Positions 1-7,773 of a stretch of 29,020 bases of DNA are shown piece after piece. The notes beneath the pieces are model-generated. The model made no database searches, had not been told where the DNA came from, and saw only the letters and a program-made list of their open reading frames with translations. This DNA comes from CAYGZA01 sp964354135 (GTDB lineage Bacteria > Planctomycetota > Planctomycetia > Pirellulales > Thermoguttaceae). Position 1 is the stretch's first letter, and every line of letters begins with the position of its first letter. A program made the translations under genes and the position numbers. The stretch covers positions 1-29,020 of the forward strand of contig CAYGZA010000043.1 of the NCBI GenBank assembly GCA_964354135.1. The letters are read 5' to 3'.

Positions 1-1153
1 TCTTGCCCCACCAGATGTCGCCGCCCACGGTCACGTAGACCCGGCCGTTGTGGAACACGGGCATACTCTTGATGTTGCTGGGGCTTTCGCGGCGGTTGCG
101 GATGTAGAAGTGAATGTTCTCTTTCGGCGCCGTCGGGTCGCAGTCGAACCGCCAGACGCACCGGAGCGGAAAAGGGGATAAGTCCAATTTCTGCGAAGCA
201 CCCTGCGGGCCGTTCCGGGAAACTGGACCTGTCCCCTTTTCCGCCGTGAGTGCCTCAAACGCGTAGACCACCCCGTCGCCGCCGCCGAAGAAGACCAACC
301 GCCGGCCGCCCACTTCCCCCAGTGCGGGCGACGACCAGGTGCTGTGGAAAATCCGCCGGCTGATCCCCTCGCGCTCCTGCGCAACCAGCCGGCCGGTAGT
401 TTTCTCGACGACGACCAGGCTGGGGGCCTCGGGCCGATCGACGCCGTCGTGCTTGCTGGTCAGGCCGTTGCTCGTGTTCACGTAGAGATACGGCCCGTCC
501 AGAAGGACGGAGCTATGCGCCGAGTCGTGAGGACGGACGCCCGCGGCCGCGCGGAGGTCCGAGAGCCAGAGAATATCGGCATCGGCGGGGCCGGGCGTCA
601 TGGGCGGCTGGTCTTGCAGGGCCGCATGGCGGCCTTCGTCGCGGAAGGGGCCGTCGTTGCCGTTGGCCAGCCCGTTCAGGTCCAGACACACCACCTCGTC
701 TCGGTTGGTCACCGTGTAGACCCGATCCCCTTCCACCGTTGCCGGCGAGCACATACCCGCCTGCGGCCAGTCGAGATAGATGTCTCCTTCGAGCTTCGGC
801 ACCACGAGCTGCCACGCGAGGCTGCCGTCGGCCTCGTTGAGGCACAGGAGCACGCCGCGGTCGCCTTGGTGACGCGGATCGCGCGGCTGGCCGTTGTTCG
901 TCCCGAGGAGCACCTTGCCTCCGGCCACCACGGGCGTGGAGTAGCACTCCGTGCCCAGCGGGACGCACCACTTGACGTTCCTGCCGGTCTTCGGGTCGAA
1001 GCCATCGGGCAGGCCCGTCTCGGCCGACACCATGTTTCGCGAGTGGCGCCGGCCCCATTGGGGCTGGTCGCCCGCCCGCACGGCTGCCGCACCATGAAAC
1101 AAAACCAATAGACAGGCCAGGGCCAACCCCCGGCCGCACGATCGCGTGGGCAT
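1..1153 (-). CDS. Secreted PQQ-like beta-propeller protein (3' end beyond left edge)
   Basis: The reading frame starts at an ATG at 1153 and is open to the left edge, giving about 384 residues of an incomplete protein. A GAGGA ribosome site lies about 7 bases upstream. The N-terminus (MPTRSCGRGLALACLLVLF, then AAAVRAG) is a signal peptide, so the protein is exported. The mature part begins DQPQWGRRHSRNMVSAETGLP, the usual opening of planctomycete PQQ-binding-like repeat proteins. Propeller-blade strands follow: YSTPVVAGGKVLLGTNNG, CSPATVEGDRVYTVTNRDEVVCLD, HSSVLLDGPYLYVNTSNG, SSPALGEVGGRRLVFFGGGDGVVYAFEAL and SMPVFHNGRVYVTVGGDIWWGK. Whether it binds PQQ or is an enzyme cannot be told; many family members are structural or ligand-binding. 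A palindromic repeat is inserted in frame (166-244). The gene lies 98 bases downstream of the redoxin gene on the same strand and may be cotranscribed with it. Confidence 0.88.
   Translation of the reverse strand, partial: MPTRSCGRGLALACLLVLFHGAAAVRAGDQPQWGRRHSRNMVSAETGLPDGFDPKTGRNVKWCVPLGTECYSTPVVAGGKVLLGTNNGQPRDPRHQGDRGVLLCLNEADGSLAWQLVVPKLEGDIYLDWPQAGMCSPATVEGDRVYTVTNRDEVVCLDLNGLANGNDGPFRDEGRHAALQDQPPMTPGPADADILWLSDLRAAAGVRPHDSAHSSVLLDGPYLYVNTSNGLTSKHDGVDRPEAPSLVVVEKTTGRLVAQEREGISRRIFHSTWSSPALGEVGGRRLVFFGGGDGVVYAFEALTAEKGTGPVSRNGPQGASQKLDLSPFPLRCVWRFDCDPTAPKENIHFYIRNRRESPSNIKSMPVFHNGRVYVTVGGDIWWGK
166..244. repeat. Palindromic element inside the PQQ-propeller coding sequence
   Basis: Two 26-base arms (166-191 and 219-244) are inverted copies with 23 of 26 positions matching, around a 27-base loop. 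The outer part of each arm reads GCGGAAAAGGGGA towards the centre. The element is read through in frame and encodes the stretch around EKGTGPVSRNGPQGASQKLD, between the propeller strand VVYAFEAL and the segment CVWRFDCDPTAP. Repeats of this AAAAGGGGACAGGTCC type look like REP-type elements; no transposase is present nearby. Confidence 0.75.
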
Positions 1154-1251
1154 CGTCAAGTCCTCAGTTGCAGTCTTCGAGTTCTCCTCTGCTCGAGTAT
1201 CCCGCGAATCCCGCGGGCAGCAATCCCTCAATCTTAAACCCGGAGGATAAT

Positions 1252-2376
1252 CTATTTGTAGGTCCGCCCCAGGTAGCCGACGACGGCCTTCTTCACCTTC
1301 AGCGGCTCGCAGGGACCGCTCTTCCGGTAGAGGACCTTCCCGCCGGGGGCGACCAGGACCGTGTGCGGCAGGGAGCCGGGCGATTTTTCGTCCACGGCGT
1401 CCATGAGCTTGTACTTGTCGTTGGCGTCGAACAGGTAGTTCGTTGCCGCGACCTGGTGCTTCTTGAGCGCCTCCAGGGCCTTGTCTTTCTCCTCGGGGGA
1501 GTCGGCGGAGATCGTCACCAGCTCGAACTCGCGGTGCCGGTACATGCGGTTCATGGCAACGAACTCGGGGAGTTCCACGAGGCAGGGACCGCACCAGGTG
1601 GCCCAGACGTTGATGAGGCGGAGCTTCTTGCCGTCGTTCTTCACCAGCCGCCGGATGCCCTGCTCGTCGATCCGCTTCAGCCCGACCTCCTCTTTCGCCC
1701 AGGTCTCGAACGCCTTCTTGACCGACTCGCGCTTGTCGGACCACTTGACGGAGCACCCGAACACCCTCGTCTTTTCCACCGGCACGGCCCTTCCGGCGAG
1801 CAGGGCCTCGATGGCGTTTCGCGTGTCGGGCGAGGTCACCCGCTCCGGCTTCTCCGAGTTGTCGATCCGGCCCGCGAAGCGGAGCTTCCTCGCCCGGTCG
1901 AACACGAAAACGTGCGGCGTTGCGACCGGCCCGTAGGCGTGGGACGCCTTCTGGTCCTCGCCGTCGTAGAGGTATGGGAAACTGAACGCCTGGTCCTTTG
2001 CGCGGACCTTCATGTCCTCCAGGGAATCGCCGAGGTCGCTATAGCCCAGCTCGTCCAGCCGCACCGCTAGGGGATCGTTGGGCGAAATGGCCACCACGGC
2101 CACCTTCCGGTCCCGGTAATCGGCGGCCAACTGCTTGATCCGGTCCTCGTAGGCCTGGGCCGTGGGGCAGTGGTTGCAGGTGAAGACGACGACCAGGAGT
2201 TCCGCGTCCTTGAAGTCGTCCAGGCCGTACGTCTTGCCGTCCACGCCGGGAAGGCGGAAACCCGGCGCCGGGCTGCCGATCTCCAGGGTCTCCGCAGCCC
2301 AAGCAAGCGGGCACGCCATCCCCAGCCAAACCAACGGCGCGACGAAAACGAGCAGGCGATTCATGCTTCGGCACAT
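1252..2376 (-). CDS. Exported two-domain redoxin / TlpA-like thioredoxin
   Basis: This 374-residue protein joins two thioredoxin folds. After a signal peptide (MNRLLVFVAPLVWLGMA, cleavage near AWAAE), the first domain resembles AhpC/TSA redoxins (IGSPAPGFRLPGVDGKTYGL) and carries a CNHC motif at about residues 67-70. The second is a TlpA/ResA-like domain with WATWCGPC (Cys262 and Cys265) and a cis-proline loop at GSLPHT. It probably works outside the cytoplasmic membrane as a disulfide reductase or peroxidase-like protein; the substrate is unknown. Start choice: an ATG at 2376 has GAGGAG (2384-2389) seven bases upstream. A second in-frame ATG four codons later (2364) and one at 2406 are alternatives. 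The signal sequence works with either 2376 or 2364. The PQQ-propeller gene follows 98 bases downstream. Confidence 0.9.
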   Translation of the reverse strand: MCRSMNRLLVFVAPLVWLGMACPLAWAAETLEIGSPAPGFRLPGVDGKTYGLDDFKDAELLVVVFTCNHCPTAQAYEDRIKQLAADYRDRKVAVVAISPNDPLAVRLDELGYSDLGDSLEDMKVRAKDQAFSFPYLYDGEDQKASHAYGPVATPHVFVFDRARKLRFAGRIDNSEKPERVTSPDTRNAIEALLAGRAVPVEKTRVFGCSVKWSDKRESVKKAFETWAKEEVGLKRIDEQGIRRLVKNDGKKLRLINVWATWCGPCLVELPEFVAMNRMYRHREFELVTISADSPEEKDKALEALKKHQVAATNYLFDANDKYKLMDAVDEKSPGSLPHTVLVAPGGKVLYRKSGPCEPLKVKKAVVGYLGRTYK

Positions 2377-2544
2377 CGAAGATCTCCTCAAGTCTGGGCT
2401 ACTCATCGTCTCACGGCTCCTTCACCGCCGTTCGCGCGGCGCGACGCAGTATAGCAGCAGGCGCAAGCAGCCCACAATCGGCTGGCCCGGCCGCTGCCCA
2501 TCCCGGCGGGCTGCGATCCTGCGATCCGGGGGTCCGAAAGACTG

Positions 2545-2573
2545 TTCTATTGCCTTTCACGGAGTGCTACAAT
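2545..2573 (+). promoter_or_regulatory. Candidate promoter for the fucose-isomerase-like gene
   Basis: The 251-base gap between the divergent redoxin gene (start 2376) and the gene at 2628 contains TGCTACAAT at 2565-2573. This is an extended -10 element (TGn plus TACAAT). A weak -35 (TTCTAT, 2545-2550) sits 17 bases upstream. It lies 55 bases before the ATG on the plus strand. Position and motif support it; no -35 consensus is present. Confidence 0.4.
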
Positions 2574-2627
2574 AGCCCCCGTTGGAATGTCCCTTGCCTT
2601 CCTTAGCCCATCCCGCGGGAGTTGAGT

Positions 2628-4226
2628 ATGAATAGGAAGCCGCTCGTATCGTCCGGCTGTGGGTGCGCGACGAGCCGCCGCCGCTTTCTGGCAGCCGGTT
2701 GCGGGCTGTGCGCCGCCTCGGCGGTTCCCGGCCTTTTCGCCAATCTCGCTTCGGCTGCCGGCCCGTCCGGCGCCCCGGCGGCGGACGGCGGCCCGAACCG
2801 TCCGCGAGTCCGGCTGGTCTTCGCCTGCTTCACGGTGAGACAGGACCGCCCCACGTGGCCCCACATCGGCTACGACTTCGCTCCCGACATTGAGCGGGTC
2901 ACTGCGGCGCTGCGAAGCCTCTCGCCGCAGGTGGAGTTCCTGCCCGCCGTCGCCCACGGCACCGAGGACGCCAAGAAGCTCCTCGCCTCGGGCGAAGCGG
3001 ATCGCATCGACGGCTATCTTGTCTACCACATGAACAACTGGGTGCAGGTGATGCAGACCATCGTCGCCTCCGGCAAGCCGACGCTGGTGGCCGACTTCCC
3101 CTTTGCCGGCAGCGGCGGGTTCCTCGTCTACACGGCCGGACTTCGCCGCACGCACAAGAGCTTCTCCGTCGTCGCCTCCTCGAAGATCGAAGACCTCGCG
3201 GCGTCGGCCCGCTGCTTCGAAGTCCTCAAGAAGGGCGGCTCAACCGCCGAGTTCGTCGCCGCCTGCGACCACGTCCGCCGGGAGCGGACTCCCGGCAGCG
3301 ATCCCGCGCCCTGCAAGGACGATCCGCTCCAAGTCGCCGGCGTGGCCCAGTGCCTCAAGGCGATGAAGCAAGCCAAGATGGTGTCCGTGGGCGGGGCGAT
3401 GCACAACCTCGCCAAGGAAATCGAACAGCTCTTGGGCATCCGAGTGGTCCAGGTCGACTTCAAGGAACTCGTTGCGGCGCAGAACAATGCCGACGGCGCC
3501 AAGGCCCGCCGGCTTGCCGAGCGATGGAAATCCGCGGCCCGCGCCGTCGCCCTCGACGATCCCGACGCGACGTTGGAGAAATCGGCCCGGCAGTACCTGG
3601 CCCAGCAAGCCGTCCTCGAAAAGCACCAGGCCGAGGCGATCACGATCAACTGCCTGGGCGGGTTCTACGGCGGGCACCTCGCGGCGTACCCCTGCCTGGG
3701 TTACGTCGAGCTCCTCGACTCGGGCCTGGTCGGGGCCTGCGAGGCCGATCTCCTCTCGACCGCCACGATGATCGCGATGAAGCACCTCGTGGGCCGGCCC
3801 GGGTTCATCTCCGATCCGGTGCTCGACACCTCGAAGCGGCAGATCATCTACGCCCACTGCGTCGCCCCGACCAAGATGTTCGGCCCGGCGGGCCAGTCCA
3901 ACCCTTTCGAGATCCTGACGCACTCGGAGGACCGCCGCGGGGCTTCCGTCCGTTCCTTCTTGCCGCAAGGCTACATGACCACGACGCTCGAAATCCATCC
4001 CGGCCGGCGGGAAATCCTCTGCCACCGGGCCAAGGCGGTGGACAACGTGGTCATCGACCGCGCCTGCCGCACCAAGCTGGCGGGCGAGATCGTGGGAGAC
4101 GCCGAGAAGCTCTTCACCTTCTGGGACCAATACGGCTGGCACCGCGTCACGTTCTACGGCGACCTGCGGGAACCGGTCAAGGAGCTGGCCGCGGCGCTGA
4201 AATTCCGGTTTGTGGAAGAGGCATGA
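2628..4226 (+). CDS. Tat-exported L-fucose-isomerase-like protein
   Basis: The 532-residue product has a twin-arginine signal near residues 16-24 (TSRRRFLAAG), then GLCAASAVPG and a small-residue cleavage region, so it should be exported folded. The middle and C-terminal parts resemble the L-fucose/L-arabinose isomerase superfamily: QVDFKELVAAQNNADG, ITINCLGGFYGGHLAAYPCLGYVELLDSG, GACEADLLSTATMIAMKHL, and a late segment with TLEIHPGRREILCHRAKAV. True isomerases are cytoplasmic, so a Tat-exported copy, known from planctomycete genomes, probably has another or unknown role. The start is the ATG at 2628, with GGGAG seven bases upstream; a TTG two codons earlier (2622) is possible. Its stop overlaps the region just before the next gene on the same strand, so the two may be cotranscribed. 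The family call is fairly sure; the reaction is not. Confidence 0.75.
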   Translation: MNRKPLVSSGCGCATSRRRFLAAGCGLCAASAVPGLFANLASAAGPSGAPAADGGPNRPRVRLVFACFTVRQDRPTWPHIGYDFAPDIERVTAALRSLSPQVEFLPAVAHGTEDAKKLLASGEADRIDGYLVYHMNNWVQVMQTIVASGKPTLVADFPFAGSGGFLVYTAGLRRTHKSFSVVASSKIEDLAASARCFEVLKKGGSTAEFVAACDHVRRERTPGSDPAPCKDDPLQVAGVAQCLKAMKQAKMVSVGGAMHNLAKEIEQLLGIRVVQVDFKELVAAQNNADGAKARRLAERWKSAARAVALDDPDATLEKSARQYLAQQAVLEKHQAEAITINCLGGFYGGHLAAYPCLGYVELLDSGLVGACEADLLSTATMIAMKHLVGRPGFISDPVLDTSKRQIIYAHCVAPTKMFGPAGQSNPFEILTHSEDRRGASVRSFLPQGYMTTTLEIHPGRREILCHRAKAVDNVVIDRACRTKLAGEIVGDAEKLFTFWDQYGWHRVTFYGDLREPVKELAAALKFRFVEEA

Positions 4227-4263
4227 GTGGAAGTTGTTGTTCGGCCGCTTCAAGGCGACGGAA

Positions 4264-6159
4264 GTGAAGAGCACTCAGGAAACGATCAGCGGCAGGATTC
4301 TGCGGTTCGGGAAGGGGACCGGGCTCTTCTTCCTGCTGTTCTATCTCTACGTCTGGCTGGTCATCGATCCCCGCCTGATTCATCACAGCATCGGTATCGT
4401 CACGCACTACTACTCGTTCTCCTTCCACACGGGATGGCCGTTCTTCTGCGAGCATCTGGCACGGATCGGAGGATTGGTCGAGTACGGCACCCGGCTGTTT
4501 TCGCAGTTTTACGCGTTCGGCTGGGTGGGCGCCCTGATCGTCACGGCCGCGGCGTGGTGCGCAAGCCTTTTCACGGACATGCTCAGCCGTCGTGCCGGCC
4601 GGCCCCGCGGCAACGTGTTGCGTTACGTCCCGGCTGCCCTTGTGCTGGAGATGTATGGCACCTACAGTCATCCGTTGAGCCCCATCCTGTCGCTTCTCGT
4701 AGCCCTTGGGGGTTTTGCGCTCTACGTGCGCCTGGCGCCCCGCGCTCCGATCAAGCGGCTGCCGGTGCTCCTGCTTGCCTGCCTGATTCTCTACCACATC
4801 GCGGGCGCCGGAAGCCTGCTCTTTCCGGTCATGGTGGCGGTGGACGAGTTCTTGATCGCAGGGCGAAAGCCGGTGGCCGCCGCGGCGCTGGCGTGCGGTT
4901 TGGTGGTGCCCTGGACCGCGGGCACGCTCTTGGGCCTTGACCTCAAGGAAGCGTATGGGAGCTTCCTGGTTTCGGCCGCCGGCGTCGTGCCGGGAAGATG
5001 GCCCCTGACGCTGGCGCTGTATCTGTTCTTCCCGACCGTCCTTGCCGGAACCGCCGTGTGGGGGGCGGCACGCGCCCGCAACGTCTCTCCTGCTCCCAAG
5101 CGCCGCTCGCGCAGGGGCGATTCCTCCCCGAGCCGAGAGTCCCGCCGCTTCCTCCCCGGGAGAATGCCGGCGCGGATCATGGCGACGGCGGCGTTTTTTT
5201 CCGGGGTCGCCGCGGCCATCTGGTTCTCGCTGGACTCCCTCGCTCGAACCATGCTGGAAATCGACTATCACTCCCAACATGAGCGGTGGACGGAGGTCTT
5301 GAGGTCAGCCGACCGGCTGCCGCAGGGACTGTATAGCGTCCGCTGCCACCGGAACATCATGCTGGCACTGTATCACACGGGGCGGCTGGGCGACGAGATG
5401 TTCCGCTATCCCCAGAGGCCGGGCGTGGATCTCTTCCACACTCCGCAAGAACACCGTGACATGGGCACTTACTACCAGGAAAGCCGGCTCCTTCTGGACG
5501 TGGGGCACGTGAACCACGCGGAGAGGTGCGCGTATGAGGCCCTGGAAGGTTCGGGCGATCAGCCGGCGGTCCTGGAACAGTTGGCCGTGATCAGCATTGT
5601 CAAGGGTCGGCCGGAAACCGCCCGCATCTTTCTCAATGCGTTGGCAAAACACCCGTTCCACCGCCGGGCCGCACGGGACATGCTCCAGCGGCTGGAAGCG
5701 GATTCCACCCTGGAAAACGACCCGCGGGTGTCGCGGATACGCGGAAACATGGTCCACAAGGACAGCGTCGCCATCGCGATGAACGTGGAGGAGGTCTTTT
5801 CGGCCCTGCTGGAAAAGAACCCGCACAACAAGATGGCGTTCGAGCTGCTCATGGCTTACTACCTGGGTGCCGGGCGCCCCGAGAAGGTCGTGGCGAATCT
5901 CCCGCGTCTGAAGGATTTCTCCTATCCGAGAGTCCCACGCCACTACCAGGAAGCGTGGGTGATCTGCACCGGATCGCCCGACAGCCCTCCTCCCATTCCC
6001 GGATTCGGGCTTGACGCCGAGGTCCTCAGGCGCGCTCGGGATTTCCGACGGATCACGGCCAGCGCAGGCGGCCCGCAAGACGCGGCGAGGACTGCCTGGG
6101 AGGCTGGCCTGGGCGATTCCTACTTCTTCTATTTTGCGTCCGGCGTGTGGGGGCAGTGA
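4264..6159 (+). CDS. DUF6057-like membrane protein with C-terminal TPR-like region
   Basis: About 631 residues. The N-terminal half is hydrophobic, with several membrane segments (LFFLLFYLYVWLVI; YAFGWVGALIVTAAAW; PILSLLVALGGFALYV; LPVLLLACLILYHIAG; and a last one near ATAAFFSGVAAAIWF). A soluble helical half follows, with TPR-like pairs (HYTGRLGDEMF-type, HAERCAYEALEGSGDQPAVLEQLAVISIVKG). The pattern of membrane core, W-TEVL, LALYHTGRL.DEMF and two-residue-spaced helices matches what I recall of DUF6057, best known from Bacteroidetes. Function is unknown. The start is uncertain: GTG at 4264 gives MKSTQETISG and avoids overlap, while TTG at 4210 or 4234 would overlap the previous stop. The next gene begins one base after its stop, so the two are surely cotranscribed. 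Confidence 0.7.
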   Translation: MKSTQETISGRILRFGKGTGLFFLLFYLYVWLVIDPRLIHHSIGIVTHYYSFSFHTGWPFFCEHLARIGGLVEYGTRLFSQFYAFGWVGALIVTAAAWCASLFTDMLSRRAGRPRGNVLRYVPAALVLEMYGTYSHPLSPILSLLVALGGFALYVRLAPRAPIKRLPVLLLACLILYHIAGAGSLLFPVMVAVDEFLIAGRKPVAAAALACGLVVPWTAGTLLGLDLKEAYGSFLVSAAGVVPGRWPLTLALYLFFPTVLAGTAVWGAARARNVSPAPKRRSRRGDSSPSRESRRFLPGRMPARIMATAAFFSGVAAAIWFSLDSLARTMLEIDYHSQHERWTEVLRSADRLPQGLYSVRCHRNIMLALYHTGRLGDEMFRYPQRPGVDLFHTPQEHRDMGTYYQESRLLLDVGHVNHAERCAYEALEGSGDQPAVLEQLAVISIVKGRPETARIFLNALAKHPFHRRAARDMLQRLEADSTLENDPRVSRIRGNMVHKDSVAIAMNVEEVFSALLEKNPHNKMAFELLMAYYLGAGRPEKVVANLPRLKDFSYPRVPRHYQEAWVICTGSPDSPPPIPGFGLDAEVLRRARDFRRITASAGGPQDAARTAWEAGLGDSYFFYFASGVWGQ

Positions 6160-6160
6160 C

Positions 6161-7702
6161 ATGATGCCAGGGAAAGCTCGCCGTTGGTTGCTGATCGCGG
6201 TCGCCGCCGTCGCGGTCATCGCCGCTGGGACGTGGTGGGCGGTGGCGCGCGGACGGCCCCTGGTGGAGGATGCCGAAGCGGTGCCTCGGCTTCCTCGAAT
6301 CAGCCCGGATTACGTGGGGATCGTCATGCCGCCGAACATCGCCCCCTTGAATTTTGTGGTCCGTGAGGACGGCCGGCGATTCCTCGTCAGGATCTGCGGC
6401 GAGGCGGGGGAGGCGATCGAGATCGCCAGCCGCTCCCCGGCGATCGCCATTCCGCCGCGCCGCTGGCGGCCGCTCTTGGAGTGCAACCGCGGCAAGGACT
6501 TGCAGTGGGACGTTTACGCCGAGGTCGACGGGCAGTGGCGGCAGTACCAGTCCGTCGTCAATCACGTTGCCCAAGAGGAGATCGACGGATACCTCGTCTA
6601 TCGCCGGATCGCGCCGGTTCACAACGAGTATCGCGAGGTGGCCGTCTATCAGCGCAACCTGGCGACCTACGACGAATCGGTCGTGCTCGATAGAGAGTCG
6701 CTCGGCGATGCTTGCGTCAATTGCCACAGCTTTGCCGGGAACGACCCCGCGCGGATGCTCATCGGCATCCGCAGCCGTTCATTGGGCAATGTCGCCCTCC
6801 TGGCCGAGGACGGCCACGTGACGAAGCTGGGGACGCCCTTCGGCTACACGGCATGGCACCCGAGCGGACAGATCGCGGCCTATTCCAGCAACAAGGTGCG
6901 CCAGTTCTTCCACACGGCCGGTGGCGAGGTCCGCGATGTGGTCGATCTGGAGTCCGCGCTGGCGTACTTCCGCGTCGCTGCGCGCCAGTCCCAAAGGGTG
7001 CCCGGTGCCTCGGACGAGCGGCATATGGCAACCTACCCCGCCTGGTCGCCGAACGGAAGGTTCCTCTACTACTGCCGCGCCCCGGTGCTCTGGACGGATC
7101 GCGACGCCGTGCCCCTCAAGCAGTATGCCGAGGTCAAGTACTCTCTGATGCGGATCCCCTACGACATCGAGACGGACCGGTGGGGCGACCCTCAGGTGGT
7201 CCTGCCGGCGGAGAAAACGGGCCAGAGCATCCTCCTGCCGCGGATCTCACCCGACGGCCGGTTCCTGCTGTTCTGCATGTGCCGCTACGGGTGCTTCCCG
7301 GCTTTCCAGCCGACGAGCGATTTATACATGATGGATCTGAGGAAGGGCACGTATGCGAAGTGCCCGATCAACAGCGAGTTCTCCGAGTCGTGGCACTCCT
7401 GGTCCGGCAACTCGCGGTGGATCGCCTTCAGCAGCAAACGTCAGGGAGGAACCTTCACCCGGTGCTACCTCAGCTTCGTCGACGAGACGGGCCAGACGCA
7501 CAAACCCTTCGTCGTCCCGCAAAGCGACCCCGAGTTCTACGAGTCGTTCCTGAAGACCATCAGCGTGCCGGAGCTGCTCGCCGGCCCCGTGGCCGCCGGC
7601 CCCGCCGCGCTGGAGCGGGCTGCACGGTCGGAGGAGGCGATCACGGTGAATGTGCCCCCGGACGCGGCGCCCAAGGTGGACAACACCGAGCCTTACCGGT
7701 AG
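6161..7702 (+). CDS. Membrane-anchored TolB/PD40 beta-propeller with CxxCH haem site
   Basis: A 513-residue protein. Residues 9-29 form a signal anchor (WLLIAVAAVAVIAAGTWWAVA). A beta-sandwich-like region follows to about 180, then a c-type haem motif CVNCH (Cys185, Cys188, His189), then TolB/PD40 blades: AWHPSGQIAAYSSN, YPAWSPNGRFLYYC, PRISPDGRFLLFC and SWSGNSRWIAFSSKR. PD40 repeats usually form propellers facing the periplasm. A haem site before the propeller suggests an exported redox or sensing protein, but no substrate can be named. The start is the ATG at 6161 (a second ATG follows at once), with GGGGGC about 6 bases upstream. It is one base downstream of the DUF6057-like gene, implying a joint function. 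A convergent gene begins to be read 71 bases past its stop. Confidence 0.82.
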   Translation: MMPGKARRWLLIAVAAVAVIAAGTWWAVARGRPLVEDAEAVPRLPRISPDYVGIVMPPNIAPLNFVVREDGRRFLVRICGEAGEAIEIASRSPAIAIPPRRWRPLLECNRGKDLQWDVYAEVDGQWRQYQSVVNHVAQEEIDGYLVYRRIAPVHNEYREVAVYQRNLATYDESVVLDRESLGDACVNCHSFAGNDPARMLIGIRSRSLGNVALLAEDGHVTKLGTPFGYTAWHPSGQIAAYSSNKVRQFFHTAGGEVRDVVDLESALAYFRVAARQSQRVPGASDERHMATYPAWSPNGRFLYYCRAPVLWTDRDAVPLKQYAEVKYSLMRIPYDIETDRWGDPQVVLPAEKTGQSILLPRISPDGRFLLFCMCRYGCFPAFQPTSDLYMMDLRKGTYAKCPINSEFSESWHSWSGNSRWIAFSSKRQGGTFTRCYLSFVDETGQTHKPFVVPQSDPEFYESFLKTISVPELLAGPVAAGPAALERAARSEEAITVNVPPDAAPKVDNTEPYR

Positions 7703-7773
7703 GCCGGCGGCCGGCGCCGAACCCGCCCGCGGCACCACCCGTCGCCAGCCGAGCAGTGCCAGCCGGCGCTCGA

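Noticed and set aside
1201..1217. Hairpin CCCGCG-AATCC-CGCGGG between redoxin and PQQ-propeller genes as a terminator
   Set aside because: Only six base pairs, no T-run; the 98-base gap is compatible with cotranscription.
4177..5280. A 367-residue minus-strand frame opposite the DUF6057-like gene
   Set aside because: Arg/Gln/Glu-rich shadow without domain; the plus strand has regular membrane segments and a tightly linked downstream gene.
7703..7773. Bidirectional terminator between the convergent haem-propeller and zinc-ribbon genes
   Set aside because: GC-rich short inverted repeats (GCCGGCGGCCGGC) exist but have no T-run on either strand and no clear stem-loop.
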